64,000 nucleotides of DNA from SYLG01 sp965226945 (GTDB lineage: Bacteria > Planctomycetota > Planctomycetia > Gemmatales > Gemmataceae). A model generated the notes under the pieces. The model was not told where the DNA came from and searched no databases. It saw only the letters and a list, made by a program, of their open reading frames with translations. This document shows, one piece after another, positions 51,241 to 60,194 of this stretch. The stretch covers positions 8,556,001 through 8,620,000 of the forward strand of contig OZ245717.1 of assembly GCA_965226945.1 (NCBI GenBank), written 5' to 3'. Position 1 is the stretch's first letter. The number at the start of each line of letters is the position of its first letter. The translations under genes were made by a program, and so were the position numbers.

Positions 51241-52593
51241 TTACTCTTCTTGCAGGCCCGTTTTGGAGGGCTGACCAGCCGCGACAGCGGGCGTCGCGGC
51301 CGCGACGGGAGCGGGCTCTGGCAATAAGCACGGATTGGACGCAGGATCTCCTTCATCGCCTTGCCCGAATCCCAGCCCGCGAATGACGAGAGGCAAGGTC
51401 AAGCCCTGGCCCACAAGCGTGACAAGGATCACTCCGAAAGTCAAAAAAACGATCCGGTCATGGTCGGGACACGGAGGAAGAGCCAGGGCAGCCGCAAGCG
51501 AGACCACGCCGCGCATTCCCGCCCACGCGATGATGACCATCGCTCGCCATGATGGATGCGGAATCTTGCGTCTGAAAATGTACCGTTCCGCCCACGATGG
51601 CAGATAAACCCTTGGAAAAATCCAGAGGAAGCGGGCACTGATGACGACAATCGAAACAATGAGGGCGTCGCGGCAAAGTTCGGCGAGCGTATGGTGCTCA
51701 TCCATCGCCGTTAAGACCAGGGGGAGCTGAAAGCCAATCAAGACAAAGATGAGCCCGTTGAGGAGAAACTCGACCATGTCCCAGACCGCCTTGGCGTCGG
51801 AGTACCACTGCTGCCTCACCGTCCGTACACCGTAGTGACTTAGATAAAGTCCGGTGGTGACCGCCGCCAAAACCCCGCTGACATGAGCCCGCTCGGCGCT
51901 CAAAAACACCAGGTAAGGGGTGAGCAGGCTCAAAGCGATGTGAAGCTTCGGTTCGCCCAGGTGCGTCCACATCAGCCATCTGTGGATCCGAACCATGATC
52001 CACCCGCCGATCAGCCCAATTCCCACACCACCGGCGCTTGCGGTCAGGAACTCGATCCCCGCACTGTCGGAGCGAAAGGCCTGTCCGGCCGCGGCGGCCA
52101 AAGCAATGCGCAGGGTGACCAGGGCCGAAGCATCGTTGACCAGGCTTTCCCCTTCAAGCAGCGTCGTGATCGATCGAGGCAGGCGGACGCGCTTGGTGAT
52201 GGCGACGGCCGAAACGACATCCGGCGGGGAGACGATGGCGCCAAGCACAAACCCCGCCGGCCAGGACATACCGAGGATGTCATGTGCCGCCCAGGCGACC
52301 AGGGTCGCGGTAAACAAAACCAACCCAATCGCAAGCGATAGGATCGGTATGATGTTGGCTCGAAACGCCCGCCAGTTGGTCTGAAAAGAGGCCGCATACA
52401 AAAGTGGCGGCAAGAAACCGAAAAGCACCAGCTCGGAATTCAATCGATATTCATCCGCCCCATCCAGCACGCTGAGCACAAGTCCGCCGAGCACAAACAA
52501 AATCGGGTAGGCGATACTCAAATAGCGCGCCAGAACTCCAAGCGCGATGATGCAGGCAACAAGCCCAACGCCGAGTTCGATCTGATGATGCAT
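51241..52593 (-). CDS. CPA1 family sodium/proton antiporter
   Basis: A 450-residue membrane protein with about 12 hydrophobic helices (IELGVGLVACIIALGVLARY; NIIPILSLAIGLVLFTATLV; GVGIGLIGGWIMVRIHRWLM). Core motifs are GAIVSPPDVVSAVAITKR and LLEGESLVNDASALVTLRIA, with the Asp pair of CPA1 exchangers. The last 50 residues are a Pro/Ala-rich tail (EPAPVAAATPAVAAGQPSKT) with no regulatory domain. It should exchange Na+ or K+ for H+ across the inner membrane for pH and salt control. ATG 52593, ACGAGG upstream. Confidence 0.9.
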   Translation of the reverse strand: MHHQIELGVGLVACIIALGVLARYLSIAYPILFVLGGLVLSVLDGADEYRLNSELVLFGFLPPLLYAASFQTNWRAFRANIIPILSLAIGLVLFTATLVAWAAHDILGMSWPAGFVLGAIVSPPDVVSAVAITKRVRLPRSITTLLEGESLVNDASALVTLRIALAAAAGQAFRSDSAGIEFLTASAGGVGIGLIGGWIMVRIHRWLMWTHLGEPKLHIALSLLTPYLVFLSAERAHVSGVLAAVTTGLYLSHYGVRTVRQQWYSDAKAVWDMVEFLLNGLIFVLIGFQLPLVLTAMDEHHTLAELCRDALIVSIVVISARFLWIFPRVYLPSWAERYIFRRKIPHPSWRAMVIIAWAGMRGVVSLAAALALPPCPDHDRIVFLTFGVILVTLVGQGLTLPLVIRGLGFGQGDEGDPASNPCLLPEPAPVAAATPAVAAGQPSKTGLQEE

Positions 52594-53069
52594 GAAGCCT
52601 CGTCTTTAGAGGAACGGCCGAGCGCGATCAAGAAGGTCCCGCTTGCCATCCAACCCACTTCCCGCGACCCTAAGGGCTCGTGACGGAAACGATCGGCCGG
52701 CTGCGGTTACGAGAGGCTCCTTCCGTCCGCCTTTATACCCGTTTTCGATAACCTGAGTGAACCCCCAAAACTTGTAGGGGTCCCACCCGATCTTGTCCAT
52801 CGAGCCGATTCTCAACAGATCAGGCCCATCAAACTTGGAGAAGAAAATTCCTTTTTCCCGGGCCGTGACATTGCGGCTTCGAAGATTCCGTTAAGACCCG
52901 GATCCATGTACCTTTAGATCAAACACTCACTGCGGAACTTTGGAACGAACAGGGCTGGGAATCGCCGATGAAAAGGAAACGACCTGGTCAACCAGGAAAA
53001 TCTGGCAAGCCAGGCAATCGAGCAGCCTCAAGAAAATGATAACGCGCGAGTGGTATGATCCTCTCCTTG
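52594..53069. other. Intergenic region, with a doubtful 69-codon frame
   Basis: About 475 bases. A minus-strand frame at 52606-52815 begins MDKIGWDPYKFWGFTQVIEN from an internal ATG but has no known family; I do not call it a gene. A second, plus-strand frame at 52940-53131 is equally weak. The region should hold the antiporter promoter. Confidence 0.35.
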
Positions 53070-53810
53070 TTAGATCAGGCCGCCGTTTGCGCGGATGTTC
53101 TGTCCGGTCACCCAACCTGAGGCATTGCTGACTAGAAAGGTGACGACCTCCGCGATGTCTTGCGGGGTGCCCAGACGATTGAATGCCGCCATGCTCGCCA
53201 TCCGCGCGCGATCGGCCTCAGACTTGCCCTCATTAAATAAGTCGGTGTCGGTTGGCCCCGGCGAGACGGCATTCACGCGAATCTTGCGAGGGCCCAGTTC
53301 CTTGGCTAGCACATGAGTCAACTGCTCCACGGCGCCCTTGGTGGCGACATAAGCCCCATAGGTCGGCAACATCAGAGCCGTGGTCGATGAGGAGAAGTTA
53401 ACGATCGCGCCGCCATCACGCAAACGCTTTGCTGCCTGCTGGCACGCGAAAAAGGTTCCCTTCACATTGATGGCCATCAGCTTGTCGAATTCGGCTTCCG
53501 TCACTTCCACAACCGGCTTGTAAAGAATCGCGCCGGCGTTGTTGACCAGAATATCCACCGCGCCGAACTGCTTTTCCGCCTCATCAAACAGATTTACGAC
53601 TCCGGACACCGTCGACACATCCGCATGAATGGCAATCGCTACGCCGCCGGCCTGTTCGATCGATTTCACCACTTCCGCGGCAGCCTTGGCGCTGGCGCTG
53701 TAGTTGACCACAACCCGAGCCCCTTCCGCGGCCAGTTTCCGAGCGATGGCGGCGCCGATCCCCCGGCTGGAGCCAGTAACGATGGCCGTTTTTTGAGTCA
53801 GCGTTGGCAT
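53070..53810 (-). CDS. SDR family oxidoreductase (classical, 3-oxoacyl-ACP reductase-like)
   Basis: A 246-residue classical short-chain dehydrogenase. Cofactor motif TGSSRGIG, NNAG, the catalytic Ser in VNFSSSTTAL, Tyr-x3-Lys in YGAYVATKG, and a PGPTDTDLF loop; the Asn-Ser-Tyr-Lys set is complete. NADPH use is likely because of Arg/Ser after the Gly-rich loop. Substrate is unknown; the group includes 3-ketoacyl-ACP-type and glucose dehydrogenase-type enzymes. AAGGAATTG before the ATG at 53810. It is downstream of the remnant-rich cluster that continues to 55.6 kb. Confidence 0.88.
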   Translation of the reverse strand: MPTLTQKTAIVTGSSRGIGAAIARKLAAEGARVVVNYSASAKAAAEVVKSIEQAGGVAIAIHADVSTVSGVVNLFDEAEKQFGAVDILVNNAGAILYKPVVEVTEAEFDKLMAINVKGTFFACQQAAKRLRDGGAIVNFSSSTTALMLPTYGAYVATKGAVEQLTHVLAKELGPRKIRVNAVSPGPTDTDLFNEGKSEADRARMASMAAFNRLGTPQDIAEVVTFLVSNASGWVTGQNIRANGGLI

Positions 53811-53928
53811 GGTGGCAATTCCTTTGTGAAACCCGGCGGGCCTGTTCGAAGTTATCTTTAGCGGCCCTCGGCACAAGGCGCTAATCGCGCTGCACTCGTG
53901 GGATCGATGTCACTGGACTTTGCGGCGC

Positions 53929-54180
53929 TTAAACGACCCCGGAAAGCGCGGCGCCTAGCCGATCTCCCGACGGCGAAGGGGCAAAGGCGCTGACATGCTG
54001 GCGCACAAACTCTTGGACCATCGTGGCCGGCTTGCCCGTGATGCGCTCAACATCATCGGTCCGCCGATCGTAACGATTGGCCTCATGGAGTTTCGCCAGG
54101 GTAGCCAGGTGCTGCAGCACATACTCGGGCAAATCGCGGCGCTCGAATGCTTGCTGATCAAGCAATTTCCGGGATGCCCG
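53929..54180 (-). pseudogene. C-terminal remnant of an NmrA-like oxidoreductase
   Basis: About 80 codons matching only the C-terminal end of NAD(P)-binding NmrA/SDR proteins: LPEYVLQHLATLAKLHEANR, then TDDVERITGKPATMVQEFVR. The Rossmann part is missing and the frame upstream runs into the DUF1348 gene. A few bases overlap the 3' end of that gene, so an insertion or deletion has joined them. Confidence 0.6.
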
Positions 54181-54649
54181 GATGCTCCGCGGGCCGAGGA
54201 CCGGAAATCGGCCAACGAAATTTCCGGTCGGTTTCGGCGATGCCCACATCGTTGATGCTCGCCTCGCGCCGGCGCATCAGACCCTGCTCATCGAATTCCC
54301 AAAGTTCGTTGCCGTAGCTACGAAACCAGTTTCCTCGCTCATCGTGCCACTCGTATTGAAAGCGCACGGCGATATGGTCGTCCGTGAATGCCCACAGCGA
54401 CTTGATCAGGCGGTAATCGAGTTCACGATTCCACTTGCCGGTGAGAAATTCGCGAATCTGCTCCCTGCCCGTGATGAACTGATCGCGATTTCGCCACTGC
54501 GAATCTTCGGTATACGCCATCGACACGCGCTTCGGATCGCGCGAGTTCCAGGCATCTTCCGCAAAGCGCACCTTCTTGGTCGCTGTCTCCCGCGTGAAAG
54601 GGGGCACAAGCACCGGCGGAACGCCGGGTGAGTTTTGCGATGGGTTCAT
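54158..54649 (-). CDS. DUF1348 (NTF2-like) family protein
   Basis: A 163-residue NTF2-fold protein of the DUF1348 family, complete: PPFTRETATKKVRFAEDAWN, VSMAYTEDSQWRNRDQFITG, IAVRFQYEWHDERGNWFRSY, and MRRREASINDVGI. The family is common in proteobacteria as small cytosolic proteins of unknown ligand. ATG at 54649 has GAGGAG 9 bases upstream. Its 3' end is altered or overlapped by the NmrA remnant. This kind of gene is typical of stress cassettes of proteobacterial origin. Confidence 0.85.
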   Translation of the reverse strand: MNPSQNSPGVPPVLVPPFTRETATKKVRFAEDAWNSRDPKRVSMAYTEDSQWRNRDQFITGREQIREFLTGKWNRELDYRLIKSLWAFTDDHIAVRFQYEWHDERGNWFRSYGNELWEFDEQGLMRRREASINDVGIAETDRKFRWPISGPRPAEHPGIPEIA

Positions 54650-54720
54650 TTTTGATTCTCCTCTAGCGGTAGGGGCTTTTATCAGGTCCATCGATGCGAT
54701 CGTCCCATTCTGACGGTCGC

Positions 54721-55068
54721 TTAGCGTTTCGCGACATTCCTGGTTTTTGAGGCGATCGTCCTTGATGCGGGTCCCTTTCCAAGGGTGTAGGAGGTCGCGC
54801 CGACGCCGGCCAACTTACCGCCATCGACCACCAGGTATTCCTCGCGAATGGGCCGGCTCTCAAACCAGCATTCCAGGATTTCCCGGGTGCCGGCCGCATA
54901 GCGCGTTTGCGCCGACAGCGTCGATCCCGACACATGGGGAGTCATGGCTTGATGAGGCATCGTGCGCCAGGGATGGTCGCCGGCCGGCGGTTGAGGAAAC
55001 CACACATCGCCCGCGTAACCGGCCAGTTGACCGCTCTTTAGCGCGCGGACAATCGCGTCACGATCGCA
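54721..55068 (-). pseudogene. C-terminal remnant of NAD-dependent formate dehydrogenase
   Basis: About 115 codons corresponding to the last third of NAD-dependent formate dehydrogenase: CDRDAIVRALKSGQLAGYAG, DVWFPQPPAGDHPWRTMP, MTPHVSGSTLSAQTRYAAGT, and EYLVVDGGKLAGVGA. This holds the catalytic His (TPHVSG) but lacks the N-terminal part of the NAD domain. Complete enzymes are about 385-400 residues. Codons upstream of CDRD in frame are unrelated, and the Dps gene ends 40 bases away. Confidence 0.72.
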
Positions 55069-55108
55069 GCGGCAACGATCAGGTCGATCGTCGCCCCGGC
55101 TTGGGCGA

Positions 55109-55633
55109 TTAACGCGTGGCGGAAGCCTGGAAAAGAAACCAGGTGCGCCGTTCGGTCTGGTCGATCCAGTTTTCAATCAGGCTGGCGGTGGCCACATCGT
55201 TGTGTTCATCGCACACGGCATGAGCGCTACGGAAGTAGGTGGTCAATTTCTGGTTATCGGAAGCGAGTTCGGCGAGCATTTTTTGCGCGCTGACAAACTC
55301 TTCGTTGTTGTCTTGAATGCGCTGGTGGCGGGCGACTCCGCCAATGGAGCGCAGGGTCGTACCCCCGATCTTGCGGGCTCGTTCGGCCAGATCGTCGGTC
55401 ATCGCGAACACTTGATCGGACTGTTCGTCGAGCATCAGGTGGTAATCGCGAAAATGCGGACCGCTCATGTGCCAGTGGAAATTTTTGGTTTTGAGGTAAA
55501 GAGCAAAGACATCGGCCAGGAGCGTGCGCAATTCGGCCGAGATCGCGGCAACGCCTTCAGGCGTCAGATCGGTGGGGCTCGCCAGCGCCGGGTCAACCGA
55601 AAACCGGCGTGGGATCGCTTGTGTCGTAGCCAT
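55109..55633 (-). CDS. dps: Dps family DNA-protection/ferritin-like protein
   Basis: A 174-residue Dps-type ferritin. The ferroxidase site is present: FALYLKTKNFHWHMSGPHFR with the first His pair and MLDEQSDQVFAMTDDLAERA with Asp/Glu ligands. Dps dodecamers bind DNA and oxidise Fe(II) with hydrogen peroxide. The start is ATG 55633 with GAAAGGAAA 8 bases upstream; an ATG two codons before it has poor spacing. An N-terminal extension with Arg (IPRRF) may help DNA contact. Upstream of the formate dehydrogenase remnant. Confidence 0.9.
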   Translation of the reverse strand: MATTQAIPRRFSVDPALASPTDLTPEGVAAISAELRTLLADVFALYLKTKNFHWHMSGPHFRDYHLMLDEQSDQVFAMTDDLAERARKIGGTTLRSIGGVARHQRIQDNNEEFVSAQKMLAELASDNQKLTTYFRSAHAVCDEHNDVATASLIENWIDQTERRTWFLFQASATR

Positions 55634-55789
55634 GATCATTTTCCTTTCAAAAGAGAAGAACCAGAAGCAAAAGAGAAAACAGAGAAGACAGAGTCTATGC
55701 AGTTACCCGAAAGCAAATGTCGAGTTTTTATTGGCGGCGACGGAGGAATCGTTCGCAATCCACCGCGGCAGGCCTTTGCCTGCGTGTGA

Positions 55790-56761
55790 TCACGTGAGGC
55801 GGCGCTTGAGCTCTGTGGCGACCTGGATGAGCGAAGCGCGCGTCGCCGGAACCTGACTGATCGGATTGAGCAGGCCCCAGTCGTGAATCAAACCGCTATA
55901 ACGCACGGCGATGACATCGACACCCGCCTCGTCAAGCTTGCGGGCATATTCTTCGCCTTCGTCGCGCAGCACATCGTTGCCGGCGGTTTGCACGAGAGCC
56001 GGCGGCAAACCGCGCAGCTCTTCGGTCGTGGCGCGCAGTGGGGAAGCGTAAATTTCCGTTCGGTCGTTCGCATCCGGAAGATAGTTGTCCCACATCCACT
56101 TCATCATGTTGCGCGTCAGGAAGCGGCCTTCGGCAAACTCGTGATACGAGGGCGTGTCGAAGTTGGCGTCGGTCACGGGCCAAAGCAGCGCCTGGAAACG
56201 GATGGCCGGACCACCCTGCTCCTTGGCCATGAGCGCGACCACCGCGGCCATGTTGCCGCCGACGCTGTTGCCAACCACCGCCAGCCGGCTTCCATCGACC
56301 TGAATTTCCTCGCCATGCTCGGCAACCCACTGGGTTGCCGCATAGGCTTGATGGATCGCCACCGGGTATCGAGCTTCAGGCGAGGGCGTGTAGTTGACGA
56401 ACACGGCGACCAGCCCCGATTCGGCGACGAGGTCACGCACGAACCGTTCATGGGTGGGGAAATCGCCCAGGATCCAGCCGCCACCATGAAAGAACATAAA
56501 TACGGGAGTGATCTTGTCGACATCCACCGGCCGGATAATTACCAAGTCAATTTTTTGTCCTTCTTGAACGATCGTGCGGTTTGAGATCTTTGCCGGCGGC
56601 AATTCCACTGGAACCGATTTTTGTACAGCGGCAAGGACCTGGCGAGCTTCGACCGCAGCAAGCTCTTCCATCGGCTTACCGTCCGCGGCATTTAGCCTCT
56701 GCAAAAACGCGCGAACGCGATGGTCGATCGCTTCATCGACGGCGGGATCCACAGCTTGCAT
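55790..56761 (-). CDS. Alpha/beta hydrolase, HSL (hormone-sensitive lipase) family esterase
   Basis: A 323-residue cytosolic esterase. VFMFFHGGGWILGDFPTHER holds the HGGGW oxyanion motif; the nucleophile elbow is VVGNSVGGNMAAVV (Ser in GNSVGG, where GDSAGG is usual); QTAGNDVLRDEGEEYARKLD carries the Asp, and GLIHDWGLLNPI the His. HSL esterases act on short-chain acyl esters. The ATG at 56761 follows AAGGAG with good spacing. It is divergent from the ECF sigma gene. Confidence 0.88.
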   Translation of the reverse strand: MQAVDPAVDEAIDHRVRAFLQRLNAADGKPMEELAAVEARQVLAAVQKSVPVELPPAKISNRTIVQEGQKIDLVIIRPVDVDKITPVFMFFHGGGWILGDFPTHERFVRDLVAESGLVAVFVNYTPSPEARYPVAIHQAYAATQWVAEHGEEIQVDGSRLAVVGNSVGGNMAAVVALMAKEQGGPAIRFQALLWPVTDANFDTPSYHEFAEGRFLTRNMMKWMWDNYLPDANDRTEIYASPLRATTEELRGLPPALVQTAGNDVLRDEGEEYARKLDEAGVDVIAVRYSGLIHDWGLLNPISQVPATRASLIQVATELKRRLT

Positions 56762-56934
56762 GGAACGATCTCCTTGGTGTGATTGGCCTTGAGGAATCTC
56801 AAACTCGTCTTTGACTCCTGCCCAACTGAGCGAGGGCGGTGGACAGCTTTTGCGTTTTTTTGTGCGCACGGCCCTTTACGAAGCGGCATTTCTGAACGAA
56901 GATCAACCGGGATAGAGGTTTAGGAATTTCCGAG

Positions 56935-57573
56935 ATGGCAGAAGGCCACACCACCATCGCCGTTCAGAACTACTTGGGCGAACTGGCGGGAATTGAAGGA
57001 AGCGCCCCCGCGGCCCCGATCATTCGAGCCTTGATCGACAGTTCCGTCACGCGCTTGCACCTTTTGTGCAAAACCCTTTTGGTTCGCAGTTATCCGCGGC
57101 TGACTCGCCCTCCTTTCAATTTGCAATCGGAAGAAATGCTCAGCTCGGTCGTTGATCGCCTGCTGCGAGCCATGGAGAAAGTTCGCCCCGCGACGGTGCG
57201 GCAGTTCTTTGCCCTGGCCAATCAGCACATGCGCTGGGAGCTGAACGACCTGGCCCGCCGCCTTGATGGCCAACCCTCCGCGATGGAGTTTCAAGAGGCT
57301 TTCATGCCCGCGGCCGACACAAGCGCCTCTCAATTAACGCCCAACGCCCTTAGAATGCTCAAAGCGATCGAGTCGCTGCCTGAAGAAGAAGGGGAGGTAT
57401 TCAGCCTCGTGCGCATCCAGGGGATGGCGCAGACCGAGGTCGCCGACTTACTTGGAACTTCCACGAAAACGATTCAGCGTCGCTTAAACCGCGCCTTGAT
57501 GATCCTGGCCAGAAACTTAAGCGACTTGAATCCGCCTTCGCCTTCCTCTCCGCAGCCGGCCGAAGATGCCTGA
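56935..57573 (+). CDS. ECF-type RNA polymerase sigma factor (planctomycete type)
   Basis: A 212-residue sigma-70 factor with region 2 (LHLLCKTLLVRSYPRLTR, then LLRAMEKVRPATVRQFFALA) and region 4 (ALRMLKAIESLPEEEGEVFS with the helix-turn-helix TEVADLLGTSTKTIQRRLNR). It reads on 8 bases into the kinase gene start (ATGCCTGA), so the two are translationally coupled. The C-terminal tail is Pro/Ser-rich. AGGAATT precedes the ATG. ECF factors overlapping kinase genes are a planctomycete hallmark; the kinase probably controls the factor. Confidence 0.9.
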   Translation: MAEGHTTIAVQNYLGELAGIEGSAPAAPIIRALIDSSVTRLHLLCKTLLVRSYPRLTRPPFNLQSEEMLSSVVDRLLRAMEKVRPATVRQFFALANQHMRWELNDLARRLDGQPSAMEFQEAFMPAADTSASQLTPNALRMLKAIESLPEEEGEVFSLVRIQGMAQTEVADLLGTSTKTIQRRLNRALMILARNLSDLNPPSPSSPQPAEDA

Positions 57574-59923
57574 CGATACGGCGGACCAAGAAAAAAGCAC
57601 GGAGCCGCAAAGGAGTACCGGGCCCAGTCAGGAGCGCTCGCTCCAGGCTCGCATCGACGAGCTTGTCGAAGAGATTCTCGAGACCGATCGCACTCCTGAA
57701 GAAGTCTGCGCCCAATGCCCGGATTTGCTCGCCCTGGTGCGCGAGGAGCTGCGCAAGCTCAGCGATGTCGAGGGGCAGCTCAACTCCCTTTTCCCGAATT
57801 CGCTTGAGCGGGTCAAAAGCCGGGTGCGATCCTCGGCCATGCTGGAAGGCGTGTTTCCCTCGATCCCCGAGTATGTGGTCCAAAAGGTTCTCGGCCGCGG
57901 CGGGATGGGGATCGTTTACCACGCGCGGCATCTGCAGCTCAAACGCGATGTCGCGCTCAAAATGCTCTTGAGCGGCTCCTATGCCAGCCGGCGAGATCAC
58001 CTGCGCTTTCTGCGCGAGGCCGAATCTTCCGCGGCGCTTCGCCACCCCCATATCATTCAGGTCTACGACATTGGCGAAGTCGATGGACACCCTTATTACA
58101 CGATGGAGTACATCAGCGGCGGCACGCTGGCCGAACAGATTGCCGGCGCGACGCAGCCGGCGCGCGACTCGGCGAAATTGGTGGCCGCGCTGGCCCGCGC
58201 CGTTCAGGCGGCCCACGAAAGCAGCATCGTTCACCGCGACCTGAAACCGGCCAACATTCTGATGACAACCGAGGGATTGCCCAAAATCTCGGATTTCGGG
58301 CTGGCTCGTTGGCTCGATCGCGAAAGCAGCCTGACCCACACCGGCGCTCGCATCGGCACGCCCAGCTACATGGCTCCCGAACAGTTGCGAGGCGGTTCGG
58401 CGGCGGCCGGACCAGCCGTCGATCTATTTGCGCTTGGCGCCATTCTCTACGAGATGCTCACCGGCCACCCTCCCTTTCGCGGAGAAACGGTCTCGGACAC
58501 CGAACGCAAACTGGCCACGGAAGAAGCCGAACCTCCGTCCCGCTTCAACTCCAAGGTTCCTCACGATCTCGAAGTGATTTGCCTGAAATGCCTGGAGAAG
58601 GCTCCTCAAGCGCGTTACGCGTCGGCCGGCGACCTGGCCGACGATCTGGAAAGGTTTCTGCGCCACGAGCCAATCTACGCGCGCCCCGTTGCTCCGGCCG
58701 AACGACTGATCCGGTGGATCCGGCGTCATCCGTTGCCGACGGCATTGAGCGTTGCGTTCCTCGTTCTGGTCGGCTTGATCGGCAGCCAAGTGGTGGACAA
58801 CTGGGCCAAGACCGCGGCAAGCCGCATCGAAAAAGCCAGGTTGACCTCTCGCTTTGAAGCAGGGATCCAACTCGTTCAAGAGGGTCGTTTCGCCGAAGCG
58901 CACGCGATTCTCGGCAGGTTAGGCGATGGCGGCTTCTCCGAACTGAGGCAACGGATCGACCGGGCCCTGGCCGACCTCGACCTTGTCGAAAAGCTTGACG
59001 AAATCGGCGTGGCGCGTGCGACCCTTTTGAATGCCGACGACGCTGCCTGGCAACCCAAAGCCCAGGCCGCGAGAGAGTATGAAGCGCTTTTCGCCAGTTC
59101 CGGGATTGGGAAAATGACCGACGATCCCGCAGCGATCGCCCGCAGCATTGGCGCGTCGGAAATCAAACAGCCGTTGATCGCCGCGCTTGACGACTGGGCC
59201 GTCTGCGAAAGGGAAGCGTCCCGGCGCAACTGGGTGCTTGAAGTTGCCAGACTTGGTGGAGCTCCCGATCAAGAATGGGAGAATCGTTGCCGCAATCCTG
59301 CCACCTGGACGGATCGCACCCAACTCTTGGAACTATGCAACAGGGCGCCGAATGTGAAAGCCTCGGTGCAACAGCTTCGGGCACTGGGCGATCGGCTCGC
59401 TTTGATCATGCTCGACGCGACCGCGTTTCGCTTGCGCGTGCAGGCAGATCATGTCGATCATTTTCTTGCAAACTTATCGCTCGCCGATGAATTGAGCTCC
59501 CGCAACCCGACCGAAGCAATCCGCTATTACCAGGCGGCCATCGCCGTCCGACCGCGCTCGGCCACCGCGCATCACAACTTGGGAGTCGCCCTCGCACGCC
59601 TGAATCGGCTTGAGGAAGCGATACTGTCGTTCACCCGAGCGCTCACGTTCGATGCCAAATCGGTCGCAACGCATTTTCAACTCGGCATGGCTCTCAGGAC
59701 GAATCGACCGTTGGATGCAATTCAGGAATTACAAACCGCCATCCAATTGAACGAGAATTTCGCCGTGATCCATCAAGCATACGGCGAACTTCTGCTCAAA
59801 GAGCATCGCTTGCGCGAGGCGGCCCAGGCGTTTCGGTCTTGCCTCAAACTGTCGAAGGACGAATCCCAGCGCGAGCAAGTTTCGCAATGGCTCAAACAAT
59901 GCGAAACGCCGCCTGCAAAATGA
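57566..59923 (+). CDS. Ser/Thr protein kinase with TM helix and TPR C-terminus
   Basis: A 785-residue Hanks-type kinase. Kinase domain about 105-375: GRGGMGIVYHARHL, Lys132 in DVALKMLL, Asp225 in VHRDLKPANIL, Asp243 in SDFGLARWL, and GTPSYMAPEQLRGG. A single membrane helix near 389-411 (PTALSVAFLVLVGLIGSQVV) separates it from a C-terminal part ending in tetratricopeptide repeats (ATAHHNLGVALARLNRLEEA; LRTNRPLDAIQELQTAIQ). An N-terminal segment (ELVEEILETDRTPEEVCAQC) resembles the anti-sigma-like link seen in such proteins. It is coupled to the ECF sigma gene and probably phosphorylates its regulators. Confidence 0.92.
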   Translation: MPDDTADQEKSTEPQRSTGPSQERSLQARIDELVEEILETDRTPEEVCAQCPDLLALVREELRKLSDVEGQLNSLFPNSLERVKSRVRSSAMLEGVFPSIPEYVVQKVLGRGGMGIVYHARHLQLKRDVALKMLLSGSYASRRDHLRFLREAESSAALRHPHIIQVYDIGEVDGHPYYTMEYISGGTLAEQIAGATQPARDSAKLVAALARAVQAAHESSIVHRDLKPANILMTTEGLPKISDFGLARWLDRESSLTHTGARIGTPSYMAPEQLRGGSAAAGPAVDLFALGAILYEMLTGHPPFRGETVSDTERKLATEEAEPPSRFNSKVPHDLEVICLKCLEKAPQARYASAGDLADDLERFLRHEPIYARPVAPAERLIRWIRRHPLPTALSVAFLVLVGLIGSQVVDNWAKTAASRIEKARLTSRFEAGIQLVQEGRFAEAHAILGRLGDGGFSELRQRIDRALADLDLVEKLDEIGVARATLLNADDAAWQPKAQAAREYEALFASSGIGKMTDDPAAIARSIGASEIKQPLIAALDDWAVCEREASRRNWVLEVARLGGAPDQEWENRCRNPATWTDRTQLLELCNRAPNVKASVQQLRALGDRLALIMLDATAFRLRVQADHVDHFLANLSLADELSSRNPTEAIRYYQAAIAVRPRSATAHHNLGVALARLNRLEEAILSFTRALTFDAKSVATHFQLGMALRTNRPLDAIQELQTAIQLNENFAVIHQAYGELLLKEHRLREAAQAFRSCLKLSKDESQREQVSQWLKQCETPPAK

Positions 59924-60106
59924 TGGCCCCTACCCCCCGCCCCGCGGCCGGGGCTTCCACGCTGTTCTCAATACCCTCGCAACGGTCGATGCCTGGTCTT
60001 AATGTGGCACGATGGCAGCCCACCCCATGAAGAATTCAAGAAGAATGCAAATCTACGACTTCAAAAAATGATGGCGGTACGGAAAAGCCTTGAATCAATA
60101 AGAAGA

Positions 60107-60137
60107 AAGCCCCGCAAGTCACGGACCTGCGGGGCTT
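60107..60137. terminator. Bidirectional terminator hairpin
   Basis: AAGCCCCGCA and TGCGGGGCTT form a perfect 10-bp stem with an 11-base loop. On the minus strand the stem is followed by TCTTCTT, suiting the lipocalin-like gene; on the plus strand it also lies downstream of the kinase gene. Confidence 0.7.
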
Positions 60138-60194
60138 CGCTATGCGCATGGGACCGAGGGACGATCGGATGCCTGAAGTCGGTCGCTCAGACGA

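Noticed and set aside
52606..52815. 69-codon minus-strand frame upstream of the antiporter gene
   Set aside because: No known family, poor start context and no relation to the neighbouring genes; could be a chance frame.
57401..58339. 312-codon minus-strand frame opposite the sigma and kinase genes
   Set aside because: Antisense of the HTH and kinase motifs; no ribosome binding site or family resemblance.
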